From Macrococcus carouselicus (GTDB taxonomy: Bacteria; Bacillota; Bacilli; Staphylococcales; Staphylococcaceae), in contig NZ_SCWD01000002.1 in the NCBI RefSeq assembly GCF_004359515.1, positions 248,001 to 312,000 on the forward strand: a stretch of DNA of 64,000 nucleotides. The letters run 5' to 3'. The notes under the pieces were generated by a model. That model made no database searches and was not told where the DNA came from. It saw only the letters and a program-made list of their open reading frames with translations. Each line of letters opens with the position of its first letter. The stretch's first letter is position 1. The translations under genes were made by a program, and so were the position numbers. Positions 44,805 to 52,601 of the stretch are shown one piece after another.

Positions 44805-45425
44805 CTATTTAAAAGGATTACAAGGGGCATTGCTAAAGTAAGTTTTTACAGCTAACGCTGCAATTCTTTCTTTTATTTTCATAGAACCAAAGTATCTATT
44901 GATACCATTAATTAAATTTTTATCACATGAGCATGCAAAATAACCTTTTTTTCCATAACATAAATCATGACTTTTACAGAGTGAATCTAATTTATCTTTT
45001 GGTGTTCCACCACCGTGCCCCGGACCACACCAGTTACCCCATATAGGTAAACTGATACTTCTATTCTGAACTGTTGAAGTGTTAGAAGTAGCATTCTGCT
45101 CAGCAATAGTATTTTCTAAGTTCTTATTATTCTGGCTGATGTAGTTTATTTCTTCCCCTACAGCAAGTACGTCTGCTGAAGCATTCGCCTTTATTGCTGC
45201 ATCCATGTCAAAATGCACGCCCGTATCATCATCTCTAGTTACAAATTGGTTGATGATCTGCTCCATATCGCTGAGGCTTGTATTAGTTACACTGGCAGTT
45301 TTTATCTTATTTTGCTTGATACCATTCTGGTTTGAATATGCATGGGCTGTTGAAAAAAAAGTGAGATTTGCTAAGACCATTAAAACCAAAGATACTACAA
45401 ACCAGTGATAGAATTTTTTATTCAT
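44805..45425 (-). CDS. Secreted phospholipase A2-like protein
   Basis: 206 aa. Signal peptide to about Ala29 (FFSTAHA). Residues 30-125 form a polar, Asn/Ser/Thr-rich pro-region. The C-terminal domain carries the PLA2 calcium loop GNWCGPGHGGG (130-140) and the active-site helix CKSHDLCY, with His153 and Asp154. Six cysteines (133, 150, 156, 165, 167, 202) allow three disulfides. It would hydrolyse glycerophospholipids outside the cell. It overlaps the thioredoxin gene by 8 bp, which suggests that protein helps fold it. GGAGG stands before the ATG. Confidence 0.85.
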   Translation of the reverse strand: MNKKFYHWFVVSLVLMVLANLTFFSTAHAYSNQNGIKQNKIKTASVTNTSLSDMEQIINQFVTRDDDTGVHFDMDAAIKANASADVLAVGEEINYISQNNKNLENTIAEQNATSNTSTVQNRSISLPIWGNWCGPGHGGGTPKDKLDSLCKSHDLCYGKKGYFACSCDKNLINGINRYFGSMKIKERIAALAVKTYFSNAPCNPFK

Positions 45426-45837
45426 GATTCTTTTCCTCCATAAATTGAACGATTTTTTCTAATTTGCTATCACCTGTATAACGTTTTTCTGGATTTTCAT
45501 TACTTATAATAATGGGTACGCTATCAATATTTAGTTTTGCAAATAATTTTTCTAATTTTTCTCTATCAGTTTTGTTTTTAATGGAATCGGTATTAAGCTC
45601 GTATCCCTTAAATTTTGTCTGTTGAATTGCTTTATAAAATAGTGGCTTTAGTACGACACAATAATCGCAGGAAGGCCTTCCTATAAAAATAAAAGCCTGC
45701 TCATCTTTTTGTGTCAAAACCTTTTCAAATTCCTTATAACTAGTAATTTTTTTTTGTTCACTATTTTTTAAATATAGAAATGATAGTGATATTAAGATAA
45801 GTAACGATAGTATCGAGATGAAAAAAGTTTTTTTCAT
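45418..45837 (-). CDS. Membrane-anchored thioredoxin-like protein (Bta-like)
   Basis: 139 aa. One N-terminal helix (FFISILSLLILISLSFLYL) anchors a thioredoxin fold facing outward. The active site is RPSC57-D-Y-C60, and the cis-Pro loop reads NIDSVPIIIS. The pattern resembles bacteriocin transport accessory proteins and other extracytoplasmic thiol oxidoreductases. As the first gene before a six-cysteine secreted phospholipase, disulfide formation in that enzyme is its probable task. The CCTTAAA tandem element lies 126 bp upstream. Confidence 0.8.
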   Translation of the reverse strand: MKKTFFISILSLLILISLSFLYLKNSEQKKITSYKEFEKVLTQKDEQAFIFIGRPSCDYCVVLKPLFYKAIQQTKFKGYELNTDSIKNKTDREKLEKLFAKLNIDSVPIIISNENPEKRYTGDSKLEKIVQFMEEKNHE

Positions 45838-45963
45838 TTTCGTAAATTAGAATAAATAGATTTAATGATCTAAATTCAATCCTTTCTCAAATAATATATT
45901 ACTATTGCAGCTGCACGCATAGTATAGCATTACTTATTTGTAAAAAATTATAAATACTATTAT

Positions 45964-45981
45964 TTTAAGGTAAATTTAAGG
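45964..45981 (-). promoter_or_regulatory. Tandem element CCTTAAA-N4-CCTTAAA, copy 3
   Basis: On the plus strand TTTAAGG (45964-45970), TAAA, TTTAAGG (45975-45981). Read on the strand of the thioredoxin gene it is CCTTAAA-TTTA-CCTTAAA, the same orientation and 11-bp period as copies 1 and 2, with a different spacer sequence. Confidence 0.5.
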
Positions 45982-45984
45982 CTC

Positions 45985-46397
45985 TGTTCTGTCTATACAG
46001 AACAACATCATAAATCAGTTTTGTTTGAAATGAGGATATGATTATTTTTAGAGCAATTAGATAGGATAAATCTAATTGCAGACCATATTAAATAAAACGA
46101 TTAAGATCATTACGATTCTGAGTGGTTTTTGTGCACACTTACCCGCAAAAGGTTTCTCGAATGTTCTCAGAGGCAATGAGCGAATCAAAATAATGTATTT
46201 TAAGGTAAACAGCCGGGAAAAATCACCCGACAGCTTTGATTGAACCTTTTCAAACCCGGTCGTGTTTGTCCGTGTGCAAATTTTTCACGTCATAGAATAG
46301 CATCAGAGTTTCACTACCAGATGAATCTGGTGTTCAACTAAAAAAAGCGTTCAAGGGATCACGTCGTTCAGCGAGCTGCCCTTGCACGCTTTTTCTT
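45985..46397 (+). other. Dense hairpin region, candidate structured RNA or origin
   Basis: Perfect hairpins TGTTCTGT/ACAGAACA (45985-46004) and GCAATTAGAT/ATCTAATTGC (46053-46079). A long-range pairing TGCACAC (46132-46138) with GTGTGCA (46272-46278) encloses AAAAGGTT/AACCTTTT and CGGG/CCCG. CCAGAT/ATCTGG (46318-46329) follows, and last AAAAAGCG...CGCTTTTT with AAGGG/CCCTT (about 46343-46394), which looks like a terminator. No protein frame fits. It may be an RNA upstream of the radC-like gene or a plasmid single-strand origin. Confidence 0.45.
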
Positions 46398-46481
46398 CTG
46401 ATACTCTTTCTATTCTGTAAAAATTTAATCACACACGGAAAACACTCAAGACCGTGTTGTAGAAAAAAGGAGAAGATGAAA

Positions 46482-46757
46482 ATGAAACAGAATAATTTAT
46501 GGAAGTTATTATCGAAAAGTGGTCAGGAGGTCACAAAACATTTATCTATTCATGAAATACTGGATTTACATTTCATCAACAGTCATAAAAAACTGACGCC
46601 TAATGACAAGAAAAAACTACTGACAATCGCAGAGGATTTTATCGAATATAATCGACCGGATGAAATTGATAGAATAAAGTCACCGACAGACGTAAGTGAT
46701 TTAATGATGCCAGAACTTAGAGGAAAATCACAAGAAGAACTTCATATGTTATGTTGA
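46482..46757 (+). pseudogene. RadC-like (JAB domain) protein, N-terminal fragment
   Basis: 91 codons from ATG 46482, 8 bp after AAGGAG. The end, IKSPTDVSDLMMPELRGKSQ plus EELHML, matches the region of RadC-like proteins just before the JAB metalloprotease-like domain, where members continue with L-x-T-K-N. Here it hits a stop and the S66 fragment begins, so the JAB domain is lost. RadC-like genes are common on mobile elements, which fits an imported origin. Confidence 0.7.
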
Positions 46758-46973
46758 CAGACCAGAAAGCCGCAGAATAATGTTTACTACGAGGAATATA
46801 AGACATCCTGGAGAAAGGTGATGAAGGAATTCGGATATAGCGATCTTCCCATCCTTTATAATGCGAGCTTCGGTCACAATGAACCGAAATGTATTTTACC
46901 TTACGGCGTGCAGGCTGAGATCGATACAGAAGCATTGACTTTCAAGCTACTGGAAGCTGCGGTAGAATCTTAA
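46758..46973 (+). pseudogene. S66 peptidase, C-terminal part
   Basis: 71 codons in one frame to TAA 46971: KPQNNVYYEEYKTSWRKVMK, then DLPILYNASFGHNEPKCILP with the catalytic His. This is the C-terminus of an LD-carboxypeptidase/S66 protein and matches in order the N-terminal part at 43732-44354. It has no start of its own. Confidence 0.85.
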
Positions 46974-46993
46974 AACACGTCTCAATAATAATA

Positions 46994-47046
46994 AGCTCCC
47001 TATAAAGTAGACACTTAAAAAGTAAAACTTGATAGGGAGTTTTTTT
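46994..47046 (+). terminator. Terminator-like hairpin after S66 remnant
   Basis: CTCCCTAT pairs with ATAGGGAG across a 27-nt arm that itself contains CACTTAAAAAGT-type pairing, followed by seven Ts. Confidence 0.6.
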
Positions 47047-47229
47047 ATGCATACTTGGACTGATTTAAGAAAAAAGTTTCCAACTTTGCAACTTTCCGCA
47101 CAAAATACTTTTTATGTGTTATAATGATAGGTTTTTATTTTTATATTATAGATAGATGAGCTTATTTCTTTAAAAGTACAACGCATATGTTTTAATGTAA
47201 CTATAATAGTTTCTTTTGGAGGGATGAAT

Positions 47230-47664
47230 ATGAATCTTGAGTTTAATACAGCTATTCATATTCTCTGTTTCCTGGCCAGACATTCAGATGAACAGTTCAC
47301 CAGTAATGAGCTGGCGGAGAAGGTATGTGTCAATCCTGTGCAGCTGAGACGAGTGACCAGCAAGCTGAAAGAAGCGGGTCATCTTGATGCTTCCAGAGGT
47401 AAGTACGGTGGTTATTATGCTAACAGTGAGACTTTGACGACCGCGCTTTCAGATCTTTTCGTGTTATTTGTTGAAGGGAAGACGAAAGGACGTTTGTTTA
47501 CAGGTGATGAAAAAAGTGACTGTCTAATTTCACGGGAAATCAGTCATGTGCTGGCCGATTATGAACTGCAAGAATATGAGATGTTAAAACAGCATTATCA
47601 CAATGTTAAAATTGCTGATGTGCTGAATCAAATATTAATGGAGGCATACGATGAAAAAATATGA
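47230..47664 (+). CDS. hypR: Rrf2-family redox regulator HypR
   Basis: 144 aa from ATG 47230, 6 bp after GGAGGG. Winged helix LEFNTAIHILCFLARHSDEQ and NPVQLRRVTSKLKEAG. Cys33 (EKVCVNP) and Cys98 (KSDCLIS) match the pair that forms the intersubunit disulfide in S. aureus HypR on hypochlorite or disulfide stress. It overlaps the disulfide reductase gene by 14 bp, the known hypR-merA arrangement, and probably represses that operon. Confidence 0.88.
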   Translation: MNLEFNTAIHILCFLARHSDEQFTSNELAEKVCVNPVQLRRVTSKLKEAGHLDASRGKYGGYYANSETLTTALSDLFVLFVEGKTKGRLFTGDEKSDCLISREISHVLADYELQEYEMLKQHYHNVKIADVLNQILMEAYDEKI

Positions 47665-48976
47665 TTTAGTAGTCATTGGATTTGGTAAAGGCGGCAAAAC
47701 AATCGCGAAGTTCGCTGCAGGACAAGGGAAATCAGTTGCAGTGATTGAGAAATCAAAGGCAATGTACGGCGGTACTTGTATCAATGTCGGCTGTGTTCCG
47801 TCTAAAGTACTCGTACATGACAGTATAGAAGGTGTTCAGTTCGACGACGGCTTGAAACGGAAACAGCAAGTTGTCGATGCGTTGAACAATAAGAATTATC
47901 ATAACTTAAGCGATGACTCAGCTATCGAAGTGCTCGACTATACAGCACGCTTCAAGTCTAATGAAGAAGTGGAGCTTTATGACGAAGCAGGTGAAGTAGT
48001 CGAGATCATTACAGGTGACAATATCATTATCAATACAGGTGCAACGCCTGTCATCCCGGCTATTGAAGGCGTGAAAACATCACAGCATCTATACGATTCA
48101 ACAGGCATTATGAACTTGAAAGAACAGCCGAAACGCCTGGTGATTATCGGTGGCGGCTATATCTCACTGGAATTCGCCTCTACATTTGCAAACTACGGAA
48201 CAGAGGTGACAGTGCTTGAACATGGCAAGGCAATCATGCCTCGTGAAGATAAGAAAGTTGCAGCTGAAGTGGTGAGGATTCTTGAAGATAAAGGTGTTAA
48301 GTTCATCCTTGAGGCAGATACAACTGAGATCGCTGATCAGGATGGTTTCACGGTCGTCAAAACAACTCAAGGTTCATTTAAAGCTGATGCAGTGCTGCTG
48401 GCGGTCGGGCGTGAACCGAATACAGATCTGGGTCTTGAGCATACTGATATTGAACTGGGTGACAGAGGTGAAATCAAGACGGATGAATACCTCAGAACAA
48501 CGGTTGACTCCATCTATGCGCTTGGTGACGTTAAAGGGGGTATGCAGTTCACGTATATCTCATTAGATGATTTCAGAATTGTCAAAGACCAGCTGTTCGG
48601 AGAAGGGAAGCGTTCAACAGAGAACCGGGGGGCAGTGCCTTACAGTGTCTTCATCGATCCACCATTGTCACGTGTCGGCCTGACTGCTGAAGAGGCGATC
48701 GACGAAGGCTATGATATTCTCGAAAATACATTGCCGGTCAATCAGATCCCACGACACAAAATCAATAATGACCCGCGCGGACTCTTCACAGCAGTGGTCG
48801 ATAAGAAGACAGGCTATATACTCGGAGCAAGCCTCTTAGGTAAAGAGTCAGAAGAACTGATCAACCAGATTAAGCTTGCGATGGACTACAATATTTCTTA
48901 CGAAGTGTTGCGTGATAATATTTATACACACCCAACGATGAGCGAATCATTCAATGATCTATTCAAAATGGCATAA
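47651..48976 (+). CDS. merA: Flavin disulfide reductase MerA-like (HypR-controlled)
   Basis: 441 aa FAD and NAD(P)-dependent reductase. FAD site VVIGFGKGGKTIAKFAAGQG, redox pair in GGTCINVGCVPSKVL, NAD(P) site VIIGGGYISLEFAS, second FAD motif YALGDVKGG and the C-terminal dimer helix with HPTMSE. In S. aureus MerA gives hypochlorite tolerance and acts with bacillithiol; it is not a true mercuric reductase. GGAGG precedes the ATG inside hypR. Confidence 0.9.
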   Translation: MKKYDLVVIGFGKGGKTIAKFAAGQGKSVAVIEKSKAMYGGTCINVGCVPSKVLVHDSIEGVQFDDGLKRKQQVVDALNNKNYHNLSDDSAIEVLDYTARFKSNEEVELYDEAGEVVEIITGDNIIINTGATPVIPAIEGVKTSQHLYDSTGIMNLKEQPKRLVIIGGGYISLEFASTFANYGTEVTVLEHGKAIMPREDKKVAAEVVRILEDKGVKFILEADTTEIADQDGFTVVKTTQGSFKADAVLLAVGREPNTDLGLEHTDIELGDRGEIKTDEYLRTTVDSIYALGDVKGGMQFTYISLDDFRIVKDQLFGEGKRSTENRGAVPYSVFIDPPLSRVGLTAEEAIDEGYDILENTLPVNQIPRHKINNDPRGLFTAVVDKKTGYILGASLLGKESEELINQIKLAMDYNISYEVLRDNIYTHPTMSESFNDLFKMA

Positions 48977-49003
48977 GTAAAAAAGACAAATATATTCACT
49001 CCG

Positions 49004-49246
49004 ATGAATATCGAAACGAATATGCCAGAACCAACAAAAGCGACACTTCAATATTCCGGTTCGAGAGCACTTGTCTGGGGAGCAGATTCTGATGTCACGC
49101 AAGCAGAAAATCTACTCAACTGTTGTCTCCGGCATATGGTGAAGTTCAAGAAAAAACAGATTGAGCAGAATAAATCAATGGATACTTATTTAAATGAAGC
49201 ATTCTCAATGGCCGCAGAACACATTTATGAAGGTCCAATTGAATAA
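49004..49246 (+). CDS. Hypothetical small protein, 80 aa
   Basis: Begins MNIETNMPEPTKATLQYSGS; the second half is helical and basic (HMVKFKKKQIEQNKSMDTYL). No clear ribosome site before ATG 49004 or ATG 49022, which lowers confidence. A strong terminator follows 5 bp after the stop, so the frame lies on a real transcript. No family recognised. Confidence 0.5.
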   Translation: MNIETNMPEPTKATLQYSGSRALVWGADSDVTQAENLLNCCLRHMVKFKKKQIEQNKSMDTYLNEAFSMAAEHIYEGPIE

Positions 49247-49250
49247 TTCG

Positions 49251-49279
49251 ACTGCATGCCGAAGAGGCATGCAGTTTTT
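49251..49279 (+). terminator. Terminator
   Basis: ACTGCATGCC pairs with GGCATGCAGT around GAAGA, followed by Ts. Confidence 0.9.
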
Positions 49280-49333
49280 CTATTTAATTCAAGAAGCTTA
49301 TAATGGATGAAGATAGAATGAAGGAGTGTTTTT

Positions 49334-50539
49334 ATGACGAAGCTATTATTTGAACCGCTTAAGCTGAAGAACGGAACAGTGATTAAGAATAGACTTTATA
49401 AAGGTGCGATGAGTGAGGCGATGGCTATAAATCATCGGCCGACTGATGAACTGATTCGCGTCTATCAGCGCTGGGCGCTGGGCGGCATCGGTATGTCTCT
49501 GACCGGCAACGTCATGGTGGACAGACGCTATCTAGGGGAACCGGGCAATGTTGTCATTGAAGATGACAGAGATATGGATGCACTGAAGCGCTGGGCACAG
49601 GCAGGCACTGAAAATGGCAGCCATATCTGGATGCAGATCAATCACCCGGGTAAACAAAGTCCGAAGTCATTGACGAAAGAACCTGTCGCGCCGAGTGCGG
49701 TGCCGATAACAGGAGCAGCAGGCAGTGGCTTTAATCCGCCCCGTGCTATGACAACTGAAGAAATCAAGGAAACAGTAGATCGCTTTATCACGACAGCGAG
49801 AATTGCGAAGGAAGCAGGTTTTACAGGTGTACAGATTCATGGTGCCCATGGCTACCTCGTCAGCCAGTTCCTGTCACCGCACGATAACCGTAGAACGGAT
49901 GAGTATGGAGGAAGCTTGGAGAAGCGCATGCGCTTCCTGATAGAAATCTATCAGGGAATGCGTGAGGCGCTGGGCGAACATTTTCCGATTAGTCTGAAGA
50001 TCAACTCAACCGACTTCAAAGAAGATAGCTTCACTGAAGAAGAATCCACAGCAGTCATCAAGAAGATGGCCGACCTCGGCATGGATCTGATTGAAATCTC
50101 TGGCGGGGATTATGAGAAACCGAAAATGATGGGAGACGGTGAAGTCTACTTCCTGGACTATGCAAAGAAAATCAGTCAGGAAGTGGATATGCCGATTGCA
50201 GTGATCGGCGGTTTCCGTAAGAAGGAGAGCATGGTAGAGGCCATTGAAGAGACGGACGTCTCAATGATCGGCATCGCGAGACCACTTGTCCTACGACCTG
50301 ACTTACCGAATCGGCTGCAGAATGGCACATACAATAACATTGAACTGCCGCGTCTGAAAACAGGCATCAAAGCATTGGATGACAGCATCGGGGGTTTTGC
50401 AGGGCTTACCTATTACGAGCAGCAGATCAGTCGATTAGGTCGGGATCTACCGCCTGTAAAACATACAAATGCATGGTCCCCCCTCTTTCACTTAGTAAAA
50501 ACACATGGACCTGCGGCATTATCGCCAAGAAGACGATAG
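49334..50539 (+). CDS. NADH:flavin oxidoreductase, old yellow enzyme family
   Basis: 401 aa FMN-dependent ene-reductase. LFEPLKLKNGTVIKNRLYKG and AMSEAMA open the barrel, QINHPGKQSPK is the FMN region, VQIHGAHGYLVSQFLSPHDN is the family signature with the catalytic His, and DEYGGSLEKRMRFLIEI follows. The C-terminal IAVIGGFRKKESM and IGIARPLVLRPDL bind FMN phosphate. The last 60 residues exceed the minimal barrel. Physiological substrate unknown. GGAG precedes the ATG. Confidence 0.92.
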   Translation: MTKLLFEPLKLKNGTVIKNRLYKGAMSEAMAINHRPTDELIRVYQRWALGGIGMSLTGNVMVDRRYLGEPGNVVIEDDRDMDALKRWAQAGTENGSHIWMQINHPGKQSPKSLTKEPVAPSAVPITGAAGSGFNPPRAMTTEEIKETVDRFITTARIAKEAGFTGVQIHGAHGYLVSQFLSPHDNRRTDEYGGSLEKRMRFLIEIYQGMREALGEHFPISLKINSTDFKEDSFTEEESTAVIKKMADLGMDLIEISGGDYEKPKMMGDGEVYFLDYAKKISQEVDMPIAVIGGFRKKESMVEAIEETDVSMIGIARPLVLRPDLPNRLQNGTYNNIELPRLKTGIKALDDSIGGFAGLTYYEQQISRLGRDLPPVKHTNAWSPLFHLVKTHGPAALSPRRR

Positions 50540-50548
50540 AACGAATGA

Positions 50549-50577
50549 ATGACACCTCAATTGTGAAGTGTCATTTT
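50549..50577. terminator. Bidirectional terminator between convergent genes
   Basis: GACACCTCA (50551-50559) pairs with TGAAGTGTC (50563-50571) with A and T runs outside. Confidence 0.75.
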
Positions 50578-50908
50578 AAAGTTGGAAGTATTTGAGCGCG
50601 TGCTCTGTTTTAATGACCAAATAAACAATACCAAGTAGAAGGAGAGCAATCCCGCCGAAATCAGTCCATAGGTGATGACCATAAAGAATTTCAATAATGC
50701 TCAGCAGCACACCGATTATAATCAGAACGAGTGTAATCCGCAGCATTAATCGGTTGGCGTACGACTGGGCAAAATTCCAGTGAGCTTCGGATTGCATCGA
50801 ACGTTTTGACCGATAACCTGCCAGCATATTAGGCTTGTCGTTGACTGCATGTCTAGAGAACAGGTAAACAAACAAAAAGATGAAGAGACTGGTGATGAGT
50901 AAGATCAT
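50576..50908 (-). CDS. SdpI family protein
   Basis: 110 aa with three helices: the first 20 residues, IVLIIIGVLLSII (written here from the middle helix LRITLVLIIIGVLLSIIEIL), and IALLLLGIVYLVI. The cytoplasmic loop carries PNMLAGYRSKRSMQSEAHWN, the SdpI/YhfL signature. In B. subtilis SdpI gives immunity to the SdpC toxin; here no toxin gene is nearby. It overlaps the upstream hydrolase by 4 bp. Confidence 0.82.
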   Translation of the reverse strand: MILLITSLFIFLFVYLFSRHAVNDKPNMLAGYRSKRSMQSEAHWNFAQSYANRLMLRITLVLIIIGVLLSIIEILYGHHLWTDFGGIALLLLGIVYLVIKTEHALKYFQL

Positions 50909-51669
50909 TCCTTTACTTCCTTCTGCTTCTGTTCATCGATTTCTTCACCCATAGCGGCATAATGTTCTGCAGCGGCTTGAATGAAAGCTGCAATAATTTT
51001 TTTTGAAGGTTCGTGCTTATAATAGAGGGCTTCCGGATGGAACTGCAGACCGAACATGAAGGTATCATTTTGACTTTCAATTGCTTCAATCACACCATCC
51101 GGGGCAGTAGCTGAAATGATGAGGCCTTCACCGATTTCATCATTCGCCTGATGATGGACACTATTGATACGGAATTTAGTTTCCCCGACTATGTCATGCA
51201 GCTTCGTTCCTGATTTTACTTCAATAGAATGCTGAAGGAAATCTCTATCAGATTGCATTTTATGCTGGATTAGATCACCTTCTATTTCTGAATTGATATC
51301 CTGATACATAGAGCCGCCGTGAATGATGTTCAGTAGCTGGCTGCCGCGACAGATAGCCAGTATCGGTATAGCACGGTTTAAGGCATACTCAAGAACTTTG
51401 AGTTCATAAGCATCACGGCCACTTTCCACTCGGCCGAGCATAGGATGAGGTTCTTCGTCATAAGTAGCAGGGTCAATATCTGTACCGCCAGTCAGGTAAA
51501 GACCATCGATTCTATTGACCTGTTCCTTGATGGCTTCGTCTTCAGTCGTCTTAGCCAGAAGCATAGGAACGCCGCCTAAATCTGAGACAGCATCCACATA
51601 TTCTTTAAGCGCATGAAGATTGCCGTTATTCAACACTTCTGATGTGATACCGATAATAGGTCTTTTCAT
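50905..51669 (-). CDS. Gamma-glutamyl-gamma-aminobutyrate hydrolase family protein (peptidase C26)
   Basis: 254 aa class I glutamine amidotransferase-like hydrolase. Start ATG 51669, 7 bp after GGAG. TGGTDIDPATYDEEP, the nucleophile Cys in AICRGSQLLNI and the His-Glu pair in GLQFHPEALY are present. PuuD-like enzymes split gamma-Glu bonds in polyamine breakdown; the actual substrate here is open. In an operon with the SdpI-like gene. Confidence 0.9.
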   Translation of the reverse strand: MKRPIIGITSEVLNNGNLHALKEYVDAVSDLGGVPMLLAKTTEDEAIKEQVNRIDGLYLTGGTDIDPATYDEEPHPMLGRVESGRDAYELKVLEYALNRAIPILAICRGSQLLNIIHGGSMYQDINSEIEGDLIQHKMQSDRDFLQHSIEVKSGTKLHDIVGETKFRINSVHHQANDEIGEGLIISATAPDGVIEAIESQNDTFMFGLQFHPEALYYKHEPSKKIIAAFIQAAAEHYAAMGEEIDEQKQKEVKE

Positions 51670-51781
51670 ATTCATACTCCTTCACACTTATTTAGTTCTT
51701 TCTACCCTGCCCGTAAGGCAATGACACATTTCATTTAGAATGACAGATTCTGTATGATAAAATAAGGAGAGGGGTGAAGCG

Positions 51782-52264
51782 GTGGAGATCATTTATCTAG
51801 CAGGTGGCTGTTTATGGGGTGTACAGGCATTTATCAAAACAATTCCAGGAGTGATTAAAACAGAAGCAGGACGTGCAAATGGTCTAAGCCATACGCTAGA
51901 TGGCAATTATGATGGCTATGCTGAATGTGTAAAAACGACATTTGATCCAGAAAAGCTAAATGTACAGGATTTAATCGATCATCTGTTTATGATTATTAAT
52001 CCGTATAGTGTGAATCGGCAAGGCAATGACATAGGTAAGAAATACCGTACAGGCATCTACAGTAACGATGAACAGCATCTACATGAAGCAGAAAAATATA
52101 TAGCAGCGAGAACAGACCGAGACCGTATAGCCGTTGAAGTGAAGCCGCTGATTAATTATGTGCCAAGCGCTGAGGAACATCAGGATCATCTGGATAAATA
52201 TCCTGATCATTACTGTCATATTCCATATGAACTGATGACAAAATATAAGGAGAAGGAGATATGA
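51782..52264 (+). CDS. msrA: Peptide methionine sulfoxide reductase MsrA
   Basis: 160 aa, reduces (S)-methionine sulfoxide in proteins. The active-site motif is GGCLWGVQ, with Leu instead of the common Phe in GCFW. YAECVKTTFDPEKLN and AEEHQDHLDKYPDHYCHIPY complete the fold; one Cys near the C-terminus (HYCH) could act as resolving residue. Start GTG 51782 follows AGGAGAGGGG. Coupled by 4 bp to the next gene. Confidence 0.9.
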   Translation: MEIIYLAGGCLWGVQAFIKTIPGVIKTEAGRANGLSHTLDGNYDGYAECVKTTFDPEKLNVQDLIDHLFMIINPYSVNRQGNDIGKKYRTGIYSNDEQHLHEAEKYIAARTDRDRIAVEVKPLINYVPSAEEHQDHLDKYPDHYCHIPYELMTKYKEKEI

Positions 52265-52557
52265 ATGTACTGGTTATACTGTTCTTGATTCTCGGCATCG
52301 TGATGCTGACGGGAAAGGGCAGTTTTCTCGTGGCAGGTTATAACACGATGTCAGAAGAAAAGAAAAAACGCTATAATGAAAAGCGCATTACACAGGCGGT
52401 AGGCGTAGTGGCATTACTGGCAAGCGGTTATATATATGTGATGGAAAATATGAAGGTATCAGAAGGATTATTGAATATCATTTTTATAGTTATGACACTG
52501 CTGATTGTCGTATTGATCAATGTTCATCCTTATTTTAAGAACTCTAGTGAAAAATAG
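52261..52557 (+). CDS. DUF3784 domain-containing membrane protein
   Basis: 98 aa with three helices: VLVILFLILGIVML, AVGVVALLASGYIYVM and IIFIVMTLLIVVLINV. The loop FLVAGYNTMSEEKKKRYNEK is the DUF3784 signature. Function unknown. It starts with an ATGA overlap on msrA, and a lone tRNA gene follows. Confidence 0.85.
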   Translation: MNVLVILFLILGIVMLTGKGSFLVAGYNTMSEEKKKRYNEKRITQAVGVVALLASGYIYVMENMKVSEGLLNIIFIVMTLLIVVLINVHPYFKNSSEK

Positions 52558-52601
52558 GGTTGAAATTTTAAGTGATTATATTTAGACTAGTATATAGTCG
52601 C

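Larger units (their letters stand above)
45838..46475. other. Non-coding stretch, 638 bp
   Basis: No credible gene. Holds the promoter side of the thioredoxin operon (CCTTAAA element, TATACT as possible -10 near 45922-45927 on the minus strand) and then a series of hairpins described separately. Confidence 0.6.
44355..46757. mobile_element. 2.4 kb AT-rich insert inside S66 peptidase gene
   Basis: Bounded on the left by the IS end and on the right by a truncated radC-like gene running straight into the S66 C-terminal fragment. It carries the phospholipase operon and a structured non-coding stretch. Base use is distinctly more AT-rich than copA before it and hypR-merA after it. Around 60 S66 codons are missing between the two fragments by family length, so the event was insertion plus deletion. 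Confidence 0.75.

Noticed and set aside
46998..47046. Hairpin after the S66 remnant as an IS inverted repeat
   Set aside because: It contains AGTAGACACTT resembling IS ends, but the stem plus T run fits a terminator and no second copy is seen.
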